From Bacteroidota bacterium (GTDB taxonomy: Bacteria > Bacteroidota > Bacteroidia > AKYH767-A > OLB10), in assembly GCA_029547265.1 (NCBI GenBank), contig JAKPPP010000044.1:1-46400 (forward strand): a DNA stretch of 46,400 nt, written 5' to 3'. The position numbers were made by a program, and so were the translations under genes. Positions 36,565-44,729 of this stretch are shown one piece after another. The first letter of the stretch is position 1, and each line of letters starts with the position of its first letter. The notes under the pieces are model-generated. The model was not told where the DNA came from, searched no databases, and saw nothing but the letters and a program-made list of their open reading frames with translations.

Positions 36565-38136
36565 TTATTTGAAATTCAATTTCAACTCTGAAATAATTTG
36601 TTTTGCCGGAGTGCAGAATCCTAATCCTTCCATTCCTCCACCCGAAATTTTAGCGTTTACTACTCCTACAAAGGTTCCGTCACGTTTAATCAATGCTCCT
36701 CCACTGTTACCCGGATTAACACTCACATCCGTTTGTACTAATTCAACACCATTCGATTCTTTCCTGACACCGGAAATAATTCCTTTGCTCACTGTTTGTC
36801 CTAAATCAATTGCCGCAGGTGTTCCTACCGCAAATACTTCGTCGGCAATTTCATATGCAGGCGTTTCTGTAATTACGTAAGATGCTTTGCATGTACGTTT
36901 TACTTTCAACAATGCTAAGTCGGAAATTTCGCTGATACGTTCAATTTTAGCTAAAACAGTATCTCCATTATTGAACAGAACTTTGATATTACTATCTACA
37001 TTCGCCACTACGTGGAAGCTGGTTACAATGTATCCGTCAGCACCAACTACACATCCACTGCCATGTCCTTTGTTTGTCATGATAACTGTTGTCGCTTCCA
37101 TTGCCGACTTAATGTCTTTTACAGCTGTTCCGCGATTGATTGTCAATACCGGTAAAGCAGATTTTCCTAAGCTGTCAGGGACAACTTTTAACCATTCTTT
37201 TGCTTCTTTATTATCAAGTACTTCATAGAATGAATTTGTAATTGCATCTTGTACCACACGTTGAATTACACTCATCTCTTGACCTTCTTTCGAATTCACA
37301 TTTTCATCAGGGAAACTGCAAAATTCACCCGATTTACCTACTACCGTTTTCTTGAATTTCACTTGGTCGTATTTATCCATGAATTCCCATTCGATTGTCG
37401 ATTCGCAGATAATACTTCTGTTGAAATATCCTTTGTATGAATTTACTGTAGTAAATTTCATTTTACTTACACGTGCATTCACGTAAGTGGTATTCATCTT
37501 CGTTTTCAATACTCCTGCTGTAGTATCGATAAAGCCTGATTCTAACAATGCGTTATTTAAGGCAGTAGAAAATATTGAGTTGTCAACTTTAATATCTTCT
37601 CCAATCGTTGAACGATCTCCCGTCTTACTTGATTTACCTTTCTTGAAGCGTTTGTAATCGATCGACTCAACTAAGAAGTCTTCTTTCTTTACATCAAAAT
37701 TGATGTTTTTCATGATCACATATTTCTGATCCGCTCCTTTACTATTTACTTTTCTTTTGTTCGTTAATGTAACTTCTTTGGTATAGTTAAATGACTTCGG
37801 ACCACGATCCATCAATGGCGGTACTAAGTAAAAAATCCCGAAAGGAATCCATGATAAAATCACTAATCCCGATTTCTTTGATTGACGGTGAACAGAGTAT
37901 TCACTTTTATATCCCGGACGCTCAACTTTTACTTGTTTAGCACCATAGTCGCGTTGCATTTTTGTGCGGACAATCGAGCCTGTTCCCTGCTTCTTATTGT
38001 TAACATAAACCACAGCATCATTTGCTCCGGTATTAACAGTTACGGTTTGATATTTACCGTTTAGGATAGATGCGCAGCCTGATGACAAAAACAGTATGGA
38101 CGCGATTAATGTGTAGCTAATCAGGCTTTTAAACAT
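36565..38136 (-). CDS. Lipoprotein with a C-terminal trypsin-like (S1C) protease domain
   Basis: A 523-residue protein. The lipobox is LSSGC (Cys21). Residues ~28-80 resemble a PEGA-type domain (VTVNTGANDAVVYVNNKKQGTG, then KQVKVERPGYKS). A short hydrophobic patch (LVILSWIPFGIFYLVPPLM) follows, then a region without a recognised family (130-330). Residues ~350-523 are a HtrA-like trypsin fold with all three catalytic residues: His375 (TSFHVV), Asp406 (SDLALL) and Ser478 (GNSGG). There is no PDZ domain, unlike DegP or DegS. It would be a periplasmic or surface-anchored protease of unknown target. It has its own promoter and terminator. Confidence 0.85.
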   Translation of the reverse strand: MFKSLISYTLIASILFLSSGCASILNGKYQTVTVNTGANDAVVYVNNKKQGTGSIVRTKMQRDYGAKQVKVERPGYKSEYSVHRQSKKSGLVILSWIPFGIFYLVPPLMDRGPKSFNYTKEVTLTNKRKVNSKGADQKYVIMKNINFDVKKEDFLVESIDYKRFKKGKSSKTGDRSTIGEDIKVDNSIFSTALNNALLESGFIDTTAGVLKTKMNTTYVNARVSKMKFTTVNSYKGYFNRSIICESTIEWEFMDKYDQVKFKKTVVGKSGEFCSFPDENVNSKEGQEMSVIQRVVQDAITNSFYEVLDNKEAKEWLKVVPDSLGKSALPVLTINRGTAVKDIKSAMEATTVIMTNKGHGSGCVVGADGYIVTSFHVVANVDSNIKVLFNNGDTVLAKIERISEISDLALLKVKRTCKASYVITETPAYEIADEVFAVGTPAAIDLGQTVSKGIISGVRKESNGVELVQTDVSVNPGNSGGALIKRDGTFVGVVNAKISGGGMEGLGFCTPAKQIISELKLNFK

Positions 38137-38167
38137 GGCAATGTGATTTTTCGATGAATTTATTTCA

Positions 38168-38197
38168 CGAAAATATCAAAAAATCGTCATGATTCAA
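38168..38197 (-). promoter_or_regulatory. Promoter of the lipoprotein protease gene
   Basis: On the minus strand TTG (38195-38197), a 19-bp spacer and TATTTTCG (38168-38175, one mismatch from TAnnTTTG). The ATG at 38136 follows 31 bp after the box. Confidence 0.45.
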
Positions 38198-38227
38198 CTT
38201 TTTAAAGCCAAATTTGAATTTTTCGAA

Positions 38228-39118
38228 CTATTTAGCGTAGATCGTATCGTAAATCGGACTGTAGGTAGCAAATACGCCTAAGCCTCCTTTTACATTCGAT
38301 TTCACATTACTTGGCACCGCAAATGGGCTTCCATTATTTGCCATCTGATTTTCGGCATCGCGCCAGAATTCAAACGTTCCTCGGTCTACTGCGCAGAATT
38401 TGACAATAATAGTATCTCCTTTTTTGAAGAAGCCGTCTTCAATATTATTATCGTCGTCAGCCGTTGAGTTCTGAATTTTCCCTCTGTTGTATGCAAAATC
38501 GAACGATTGTCCATTGATGAATTTATCTTCTACCGACGATCCGAAGGGTGCAATAAATTGATTGTCTTTGGTAATCCTCTTCGCAAACCAGCGGTAACAG
38601 TTTTCGAGCGTATCAGGGTCGGTTAAATGCGCCCAAGCAAATCCTAATGAGTCTTTGTTTTCTTGTACTTGAAACCATGTACTGTCGAGCGTAACCGGCA
38701 ATTGCAGCTTCGCTGATGATGTTATCACTTCTCCCGATTTAGTAGTGATTGTAATAGAATATGTCCTTCCCGGTGTTCCGAACATCAAAGGGAAATTTGT
38801 TGCTGAATCGAGTGGTGCATAAATACCTCTAATGACTGTCCCGTTGATGGTAGTATCGATTTCTTTCATGGCAACAGTTACTAGTCCGTCACTAATAAAT
38901 ACACTCGCTCCCGACTCAGGAAGATTATTGATAGTACTCGCATTAATCGGATCGAAATATCCTGAGCTTCTACTTAAAACGATATATGGTGGCAGACCTG
39001 TTTCTACATATCCGTCAACTACTACTTTCGATTCTCCTTGAGGTAAATCGAGGGTGATATTTTTTTCGCAGGATGCAAATACAACTGCTAAAATTGCTAG
39101 GTATAGTATCTTTTTCAT
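38228..39118 (-). CDS. DUF4249-family outer-membrane lipoprotein
   Basis: A 296-residue lipoprotein with lipobox VFASC (Cys17) and the DUF4249 start CEKNITLDLPQGESKVVVDGYVE (in two parts), then ASVFISDG and GRTYSITITTKSGEVITSSAKL. The family regularly follows a TonB-dependent receptor and is thought to be its surface partner, as SusD is to SusC. Here the receptor gene ends 6 bp upstream. Ligand unknown. Confidence 0.88.
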   Translation of the reverse strand: MKKILYLAILAVVFASCEKNITLDLPQGESKVVVDGYVETGLPPYIVLSRSSGYFDPINASTINNLPESGASVFISDGLVTVAMKEIDTTINGTVIRGIYAPLDSATNFPLMFGTPGRTYSITITTKSGEVITSSAKLQLPVTLDSTWFQVQENKDSLGFAWAHLTDPDTLENCYRWFAKRITKDNQFIAPFGSSVEDKFINGQSFDFAYNRGKIQNSTADDDNNIEDGFFKKGDTIIVKFCAVDRGTFEFWRDAENQMANNGSPFAVPSNVKSNVKGGLGVFATYSPIYDTIYAK

Positions 39119-39124
39119 AGTTGC

Positions 39125-41560
39125 TTAGAATTTAAAGTTATAGGTTACTGATGGTATCATTCCGAAAAGTGATACTTGCTTCGCTTGAATGGCTAAATTG
39201 CCATCGGTAGAGTTTCCTTGTACATCGAAGTAGATGAAATAGGGATTCATTCTGCTATATACATTGTAAATCGAGAACACCCATTCACTCTTGTATTTTC
39301 TTTGCTTCTGTACATGCAATGTCGCCGATATATCTAAGCGATGATAGGCCTTCTGACGGAAGTCGTTGCGCTTACCGTAATCACTTAATACATTGAAGTT
39401 ATTATTGAACTCAATACTTCCGTTTCCGTTGATGGAAATCGGTGGCGCAGCTGATACAAAGTAGCGTTGCGATGGTAACGTTAAAGCATCTCCGGTTGAA
39501 TATACCCAAACTGCTCCGAATGTCCATTTTTTGCTAAACTCATACGTCATCACAAATGATGCATCGTGACGTCGGTCGTATTTAGCAGGGAAGCTGTTTC
39601 CGTTATTTAAATCAGGGAATTTTTTATTAGTGTATGATAAGGTATATCCTATCCATCCTGTGACTTTCCCTTTTGCTTTTTTGACAAAAAATTCGGCTCC
39701 GTAACTTTCGCCTTCTCCAAATACAAAGTTGTTATCGGGATTGTTTTTTACATCTTGATCAGGTGTTGATCCCTCTCGGTAATCAATCTGATTTTTCATG
39801 GTTTTGTAATACAATTCTACCGAGGTCTCAAATACGTTTTCTTTTAGGTTCTTGAAATATCCTACTGAGTATTGTGTCCCGAATTGCGGCTTCACTAAGT
39901 CGGTACTTGGCACCCAAATATCTGTTGGCAAACTCACCGAACCGAATGATGCCAGATGTATATATTGATAGTTTTGTGTGTACGATGCTTTTATTGATGA
40001 GCTGCTGTTTAACTCGTAACGCATGCTGATTCTTGGCTCAATATGCGTGTACATTTTCACTTTCTCTCCTGTACTATATTCAATAGTATCAGTGAATTTA
40101 CCAGGGAAACTTGGGTCTTGAACATAGCGTGTAAACGGACCCACATGTTCGAACATCGTAGCTCTGAATCCTGCATTCACTCTCAGCTTTTCTGTGATGT
40201 CCCATTCGTCATTTGCATATAATGCAACGTCATGTGCATAGAATCTGGTGATCTTTCCTAAATCAAATACTACATCTCCTGCTTTCGCACTCACATTGGT
40301 TGGAGTAAAACGATGGTAGGTATAGTTCACTCCGAATTTCACATTGTGCAAGATACTCGGGAACCAGTTGAAATCTACTTTCGCTGCGTAGTCGCGGATA
40401 CCCGAAAAAATTCTGAAATCAAATTGTTGTTGTACTGCTCCGAACTCGAATTTATAGTCGGTAAAAATGAGCGAGGTATTCATGAAAAGTTTATCGCTGT
40501 ACAAGTGATTCCATCTTAGCGACGTGGTTGCATTTCCCCATGGAATTCTTACTTTAAATCCTGTTTGACTACTCTTAAAGTTGAATACATCGCGTCCGAA
40601 ATATCCGCTGGCAAAGAGTCGGTCTTTTTGTGATAATGTATAATTCAGCTTCGCATTTACATCATAAAAATAATAGCTGTTTCCTGCAAAATTGGAGTTC
40701 TTGTCGATAAATGGTTCACGTAAAAATAAATCGATAAACGTTCTTCGTCCCGAGATAATAAACGAACTTTTATTTTTTACGATCGGTCCTTCTAGTGTTA
40801 ATCGTGATGCGATATATCCTATTCCTCCATCTCCATGAAATTCTTTATTATTACCTTCTTTCATGCTGATGTCGAGTACCGATGCTAATCGTCCACCGTA
40901 TTGTGCCGGCATGCCTCCTTTGGTAAGTGCTATATTCTTAATTGCATCACTGTTGAATACCGAGAAGAATCCGAATAAGTGTGAGGCATTGTAAACTACT
41001 GCTTCATCGAGGAGAATTAAGTTCTGATCGGGACCTCCACCGCGTACGTAAAATCCTGAGTTTCCTTCACCTGCCGACTTCACTCCCGGTAATAATTGTA
41101 TCGTCTTAAGGACATCCACCTCGCCCATTAATGCCGGTAAGGTCTTGATTTGCTCTACCTCCACTTCTACTCTTCCCATCTGAGTGCCCTTCACGTTTTT
41201 GTCGGCTTTTTGAGCACTCACCACAACTTCTTTGGTCTCCACCACTCGAGGGGCTAAATCGATATTTAAGGTTTGGTCTTTATTAAGATTTACCGACTGC
41301 ACTTTCTCTTTATATCCAACGAAACTGGTAATAATGGTGTAATTACCTCCTTCTATAGTAACCGAATAAAACCCATAGGTATTGCAATTGACACCCTTCT
41401 GAAGTTCTTTGATGTATACCGAAGTACCTATCAAATATTCACCGGAGGTGCTATCTTTTACGTAACCGCTAAGGGTATATTTTTGAGTTTTAGGAGTTTG
41501 TGCGGAGCCTGTCGAAATAGCGAATACCGCGAAGAGGAGTAAATAGAGATACTTTTTCAT
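39125..41560 (-). CDS. TonB-dependent receptor with N-terminal carboxypeptidase-like domain
   Basis: An 811-residue protein with signal peptide ending STGSA (~20). Residues ~28-110 form a carboxypeptidase-like regulatory domain (YTLSGYVKDSTSGEYLIGTSVYI). The plug (~120-235) holds LPALMGEVDVLKTIQLLPGV and FYVRGGGPDQNLILLDEAVVY (in parts), the usual signature of receptors paired with DUF4249. The rest is a 22-strand outer-membrane barrel ending in Phe (TYNFKF). It takes up an unknown ligand using TonB energy. A -7 box lies 10 bp upstream. Confidence 0.92.
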   Translation of the reverse strand: MKKYLYLLLFAVFAISTGSAQTPKTQKYTLSGYVKDSTSGEYLIGTSVYIKELQKGVNCNTYGFYSVTIEGGNYTIITSFVGYKEKVQSVNLNKDQTLNIDLAPRVVETKEVVVSAQKADKNVKGTQMGRVEVEVEQIKTLPALMGEVDVLKTIQLLPGVKSAGEGNSGFYVRGGGPDQNLILLDEAVVYNASHLFGFFSVFNSDAIKNIALTKGGMPAQYGGRLASVLDISMKEGNNKEFHGDGGIGYIASRLTLEGPIVKNKSSFIISGRRTFIDLFLREPFIDKNSNFAGNSYYFYDVNAKLNYTLSQKDRLFASGYFGRDVFNFKSSQTGFKVRIPWGNATTSLRWNHLYSDKLFMNTSLIFTDYKFEFGAVQQQFDFRIFSGIRDYAAKVDFNWFPSILHNVKFGVNYTYHRFTPTNVSAKAGDVVFDLGKITRFYAHDVALYANDEWDITEKLRVNAGFRATMFEHVGPFTRYVQDPSFPGKFTDTIEYSTGEKVKMYTHIEPRISMRYELNSSSSIKASYTQNYQYIHLASFGSVSLPTDIWVPSTDLVKPQFGTQYSVGYFKNLKENVFETSVELYYKTMKNQIDYREGSTPDQDVKNNPDNNFVFGEGESYGAEFFVKKAKGKVTGWIGYTLSYTNKKFPDLNNGNSFPAKYDRRHDASFVMTYEFSKKWTFGAVWVYSTGDALTLPSQRYFVSAAPPISINGNGSIEFNNNFNVLSDYGKRNDFRQKAYHRLDISATLHVQKQRKYKSEWVFSIYNVYSRMNPYFIYFDVQGNSTDGNLAIQAKQVSLFGMIPSVTYNFKF

Positions 41561-41570
41561 AATAACGGTG

Positions 41571-41578
41571 CAAAGCTA
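41571..41578 (-). promoter_or_regulatory. -7 box of the TonB receptor-DUF4249 operon
   Basis: On the minus strand it reads TAGCTTTG followed by C, a full TAnnTTTGC match, 10 bp upstream of the ATG at 41560. The leader would be about five bases. Confidence 0.45.
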
Positions 41579-42236
41579 CTGCTTCCACTTTACTTGTGTA
41601 TTAAATAGTAGGATTAATCGACGATTTCAGGCGATGAAACGATACTTTTTAATCCTGTATTGTATCAACAACTTATAGATAATGCATTAATCCTCTAATT
41701 GTTTTGTGAATCGTTAAAAAACATCACTTTGCAAGTCCTAATCTTATTTTGTCCACGATTTTGATGAAATATTAGGAACGATATATCTGAATTTTATATC
41801 GAAGCGAATCGTCCGCCTTAAATTTTTGCGGAAAGAACGATGAGAACGGAAACGATAGAAAGAAACACTGTTTGAGGCCTGAAAAGGTTTTCTTTCAGGG
41901 CGAGTTTGTTTCTTTCCGTTGGAGTTGAAATCGTTCCCGCTAAAAAATTTACAGCGGCGGTCTTTTTGCATACTTTTTCGACTGAAGGAAAAAGTATGAG
42001 CCGTCGCGCGGCTACAGCGCGTTGGAAGAAGGAATATGTTTGATACTGAATTTCTATCAATGACTTATTTGTTTTTAATACATTTTCCCCACAAAGACCT
42101 GAAGGCTCCTGTTTGCCCGATTATTTATAACTAAAACGTTCAACCATATTTAGGGATGTTCAATAAGAAGGTTGACCATTTTAGGGATTTTCAAATATAG
42201 AATTCATCCTATTTTCATGAAATTACTTCAAAACAC
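41579..42236. other. Gene-free stretch with strong hairpins
   Basis: No convincing gene in any frame. Hairpins visible: CCTGAAA/TTTCAGG (41879-41900), an 11-bp perfect stem CATACTTTTTC/GAAAAAGTATG (41969-41979 and 41988-41998, 8-nt loop), and the GC-rich CGCGC/GCGCG (42005-42009 and 42017-42021). The part 41930-42025 is clearly richer in GC than its surroundings. It may be a dispersed repeat or a structured RNA. Confidence 0.6.
41969..41998. repeat. Perfect 11-bp inverted repeat (hairpin)
   Basis: CATACTTTTTC and GAAAAAGTATG around the loop GACTGAAG, followed at once by a second GC-rich hairpin (42005-42021). No T run follows on either strand, so it is not a standard terminator. Confidence 0.8.
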
Positions 42237-42244
42237 TAAATTTG
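42237..42244 (+). promoter_or_regulatory. -7 box of the TerC-family gene
   Basis: TAAATTTG followed by C is a full TAnnTTTGC match, 17 bp upstream of the ATG at 42262. It lies downstream of the earlier ATG codons of the same frame, so it supports the later start. Confidence 0.5.
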
Positions 42245-42261
42245 CAGCCTCAAACTTTACT

Positions 42262-42993
42262 ATGGAATCAGAATTTGCACATTTAATGACCATCGACGGA
42301 CTCATAGGTTTAATAACCTTGATTGTGATGGAAATCGTTTTAGGTATCGATAATATCATTTTTATATCGATCCTTGCCGGGAAATTACCGAAGAACCAAC
42401 AAGAAAAAGCACGCCGCATAGGATTGACGTTGGCTTTGATTATCCGCATCGGATTATTGTTCTGCTTGAGTTGGATCGTGGGATTAAAAGAACCATTATT
42501 CTCGGTATTGAGTTTCGACTTCAGCGGACGAGATATTGTATTGCTGTTCGGGGGATTATTCCTCATGGCGAAGAGTACATCGGAGATCCATGCGAAAGTT
42601 CGCGGAGAGGAAGATCATACCAATCCGAATTTGAAAAAGCTGACCATGAATGCGGCTATTCTGCAGATCGTGGGTCTTGATATCGTTTTCTCGTTCGACT
42701 CAATCTTAACTGCTGTGGGACTAGTAAATCATATTTTAACCATGATTTTAGCCGTTATCATCTCTATGTTGGTGATGCTTGCAGCGGCGAAGTCGGTATC
42801 CGATTTCGTGAACCGTCACCCTACAATCAAGATGTTGGCATTATCGTTCTTATTGATGATCGGATTCATGCTTACCCTCGAAGCCTTCCATCAAGAAGTT
42901 CCTAAAGGATATATCTACTTCGCAATGGCCTTCTCGTTAATCGTCGAATTGCTGAATATGCGAATCAGGAAAAAGTCACCAGATGATCATTAA
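42262..42993 (+). CDS. TerC-family integral membrane protein
   Basis: 243 residues from MESEFAHLMTIDGL. The frame is open to an ATG at 42172, but the extra 30 residues lie across the promoter box and are not membrane-like. Seven hydrophobic segments are visible. The family motifs are LIVMEIVLGIDNIIFISILAGKLP (in parts; the Asp in GIDN) and LDIVFSFDSILTAVGL (Asp in SFDS), the two conserved acidic sites thought to bind metal. TerC/Alx proteins are linked to manganese export, helping to metallate exported proteins, and tellurite resistance. It faces the argS cluster and shares a terminator with it. Confidence 0.9.
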   Translation: MESEFAHLMTIDGLIGLITLIVMEIVLGIDNIIFISILAGKLPKNQQEKARRIGLTLALIIRIGLLFCLSWIVGLKEPLFSVLSFDFSGRDIVLLFGGLFLMAKSTSEIHAKVRGEEDHTNPNLKKLTMNAAILQIVGLDIVFSFDSILTAVGLVNHILTMILAVIISMLVMLAAAKSVSDFVNRHPTIKMLALSFLLMIGFMLTLEAFHQEVPKGYIYFAMAFSLIVELLNMRIRKKSPDDH

Positions 42994-43000
42994 TAAAACA

Positions 43001-43030
43001 AAAAACCCTGAAGTAATCTTCAGGGTTTTT
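43001..43030. terminator. Bidirectional terminator between terC-like gene and argS cluster
   Basis: AAAAACCCTGAAG (43001-43013) and CTTCAGGGTTTTT (43018-43030) form a perfect 13-bp stem with loop TAAT. A and T runs on the two sides let it work on both strands. It is 7 bp past the plus-strand stop and 12 bp past the minus-strand stop. Confidence 0.92.
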
Positions 43031-43042
43031 TATTGGTTCAAT

Positions 43043-43171
43043 TTACGGTTGTATGGGCTTTTCAAAGTGTCGAGCTAATTCATACATCGAAAATTTCCAT
43101 GCGAGATAAAATAGTATAAGCACAACTATCAGCTGCAGTATTCTTAAAGCTGGATGTCGGCTTTTTTTCAT
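43043..43171 (-). CDS. Small single-pass membrane protein, 42 residues
   Basis: A short frame starting MKKSRHPALR, then the hydrophobic stretch ILQLIVVLILFYLAW (residues 11-25), then a charged end (ELARHFEKPIQP). The plan is a basic N-terminus, one membrane helix and a short tail. Its ATG follows the TAA of the upstream gene after a single base (TAA-G-ATG), the same junction seen at two other places in this cluster, and its own stop lies 12 bp before the terminator. Both facts support a real gene. No family recognised. Confidence 0.6.
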   Translation of the reverse strand: MKKSRHPALRILQLIVVLILFYLAWKFSMYELARHFEKPIQP

Positions 43172-43172
43172 C

Positions 43173-43658
43173 TTAGTTGAAATAGCGAGTTAGCCATGTT
43201 GAGGATGCAGGTAATTCGAATTTACCTTTTAAATCACCTAACTGTGTGATGAGTGTATTTACTACGGTAGTGTCTTTCGACAACTCTCCTTTCTTTACTT
43301 TATCGGCAAATTCATTGGCATGTAAGTTTAACCACTCGTCGCCGTTTTTCGCTACTACTCTGAATCGATCTAAGAGTGTTAACCCCAATTCTTTTTCTGT
43401 TTTCTTGATGCACTGACTTAACTTATCTTGTGAGCATCCACTGGCATTGGCAGCAGACTCATCAACGGCAATCAGCAATATTGTTCCGTGTAAAATCACG
43501 AATGATGCTTTCAACGCTTCGTCGTGTGCCGTCCAACTGTCAACAAAGTTGGAAATGATTTCTTCCAGTTTGGCTTCTTCACTTTCAGTAATAAATCGGT
43601 CGGCAGTATAAACCCACACTCTCGATTGAACTGATAATTCTTGTAATGGATGTAACAT
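43173..43658 (-). CDS. Conserved Bacteroidota cytosolic protein
   Basis: 161 residues from MLHPLQELSVQSRVWVY at 43658; the frame extends 22 codons upstream, but that part is a Lys-rich run within the preceding gene. The sequence WTAHDEALKASFVILHGTILLIAVDESAANASGCSQDK (in parts) is typical of a small family found across Bacteroidota. As I recall, databases often label it an ABC transporter ATPase, but no Walker A or signature motif is present, so that name is not supported. The conserved DES-GCS-D stretch could be a functional site. It lies 4 bp after the lipoprotein gene. Confidence 0.72.
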   Translation of the reverse strand: MLHPLQELSVQSRVWVYTADRFITESEEAKLEEIISNFVDSWTAHDEALKASFVILHGTILLIAVDESAANASGCSQDKLSQCIKKTEKELGLTLLDRFRVVAKNGDEWLNLHANEFADKVKKGELSKDTTVVNTLITQLGDLKGKFELPASSTWLTRYFN

Positions 43659-43662
43659 GTTT

Positions 43663-44115
43663 TTAAGATGGTAATTTAGCCGGTGTTTCTTCTTCTTGTT
43701 GTTGAAGGTCGAGACCCGGATCACGGTTTAATCTTATTTCTTCTTTCTTTAAAGCAACTTTCCACTCAGGATCATTATCCCCTTCTTCTACTTTCTTTAA
43801 AGTAATAGTTTGTTCTAAATCGTTGCCTTCTTCTTTGAAGTAAACAACTGCTTTCTTACCTTGTATCTCTTCTGAAACGATTGATACTTTTTCAGGCTTT
43901 AAGTCGTCGGATGGTCCGCTTAACTCATCAATCTTTTGTAGTTGCTTTAATAGCTTCTTCGTTTCTTTTGTAGCATATTTCCCCGCTTCTGCATAGTTGC
44001 GTTCGCTCATAGCATTTAAAAACTTCTCAGCTACCAATTTTGGTGAATCGGCTTTCTGGCAGGATTGTAAAATGCCGGCTGTCAGAATGAGGAATAAGAA
44101 AAAGTATTTTTTCAT
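43663..44115 (-). CDS. DUF4878-like lipoprotein
   Basis: 150 residues from MKKYFFLFLI at 44115; a longer start at 44133 lies inside the upstream gene. The lipobox is ILQSC (Cys19). The mature part PKLVAEKFLNAMSERNYAEAGKYATKET is the first helix pair of an NTF2-like DUF4878 domain, and AVVYFKEEGNDLEQTITLKKVE with EWKVAL gives its beta sheet. The end is rich in Gln and Glu. It is probably anchored to a membrane facing the periplasm. It starts one base after the stop of the YiiX-like gene (TAA-C-ATG). Confidence 0.75.
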   Translation of the reverse strand: MKKYFFLFLILTAGILQSCQKADSPKLVAEKFLNAMSERNYAEAGKYATKETKKLLKQLQKIDELSGPSDDLKPEKVSIVSEEIQGKKAVVYFKEEGNDLEQTITLKKVEEGDNDPEWKVALKKEEIRLNRDPGLDLQQQEEETPAKLPS

Positions 44116-44116
44116 G

Positions 44117-44728
44117 TTAACGGTTGGGGACATTTAATATTAACTGTGCATGTTGATTAAGGTAAAGATTATCGGGCGCGATGTAGGCAAAATCGTCGAT
44201 TCGTGATTGAGGAATATAAGCGCTGTCGTTGGTCACCATCGTTAATTGATGACTTATCCACTCGGTACAGTAATAACTCTCGTTGCCCAATTCGAACTTA
44301 TCGTCAAAGGTACAATGATTCGAATAATTACGACGAATATTTTTTTCTAATTCAATCACTTTCGCATCACTGATATCATATCTATAAACGGCGGCACTGG
44401 AGCTCACTGCAGGGTCTACAAATTCATTTAGGGACTCTTTCATCAACCCCGGATGCTCCATATCTTGATACATATGGTAAACAAAGAATTCGTTGCCTTC
44501 TTTTACGATGATGCCCGAATGAGAATAGCTTTTATCACGAAGTGACATCCTCCTGAATTTATCGCTGATCAATCCTTTGCCATTTCGAAGGACAATATCT
44601 CCCGTATGGATGCTGCGTGTCATGAATACCGGTAAACTTGTCCGCGCAGGACTATCCGTTCTGAATAAAAGGATGATCCAGATATTCACAAAAACAACAG
44701 CTGCAATTATAATCTGTACCGGTTTCAT
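44117..44728 (-). CDS. YiiX-like permuted papain-fold hydrolase, membrane-anchored
   Basis: A 203-residue protein. Residues 5-22 form an N-terminal membrane segment. GDIVLRNGKGLISDKFRRMS is the front of the YiiX/YebB (DUF830) domain. The probable catalytic pair is His70 in YSHSGIIV and Cys154 in YYCTEWIS, in the His-before-Cys order of circularly permuted NlpC/P60 enzymes. Related proteins are amidases or peptidases acting on cell-wall peptides or lipids; the substrate is unknown. Its ATG follows the argS stop after one base. Confidence 0.82.
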   Translation of the reverse strand: MKPVQIIIAAVVFVNIWIILLFRTDSPARTSLPVFMTRSIHTGDIVLRNGKGLISDKFRRMSLRDKSYSHSGIIVKEGNEFFVYHMYQDMEHPGLMKESLNEFVDPAVSSSAAVYRYDISDAKVIELEKNIRRNYSNHCTFDDKFELGNESYYCTEWISHQLTMVTNDSAYIPQSRIDDFAYIAPDNLYLNQHAQLILNVPNR

Positions 44729-44729
44729 C

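Noticed and set aside
41744..42060. 75- and 80-codon minus-strand frames in the hairpin-rich stretch
   Set aside because: They overlap each other in different frames, run through the inverted repeats, and encode low-complexity basic text with no recognisable domain.
43659..43724. N-terminal extension of the cytosolic protein in the argS cluster
   Set aside because: It overlaps the coding end of the lipoprotein gene and is a Lys/Asn-rich run unlike the conserved start at 43658.
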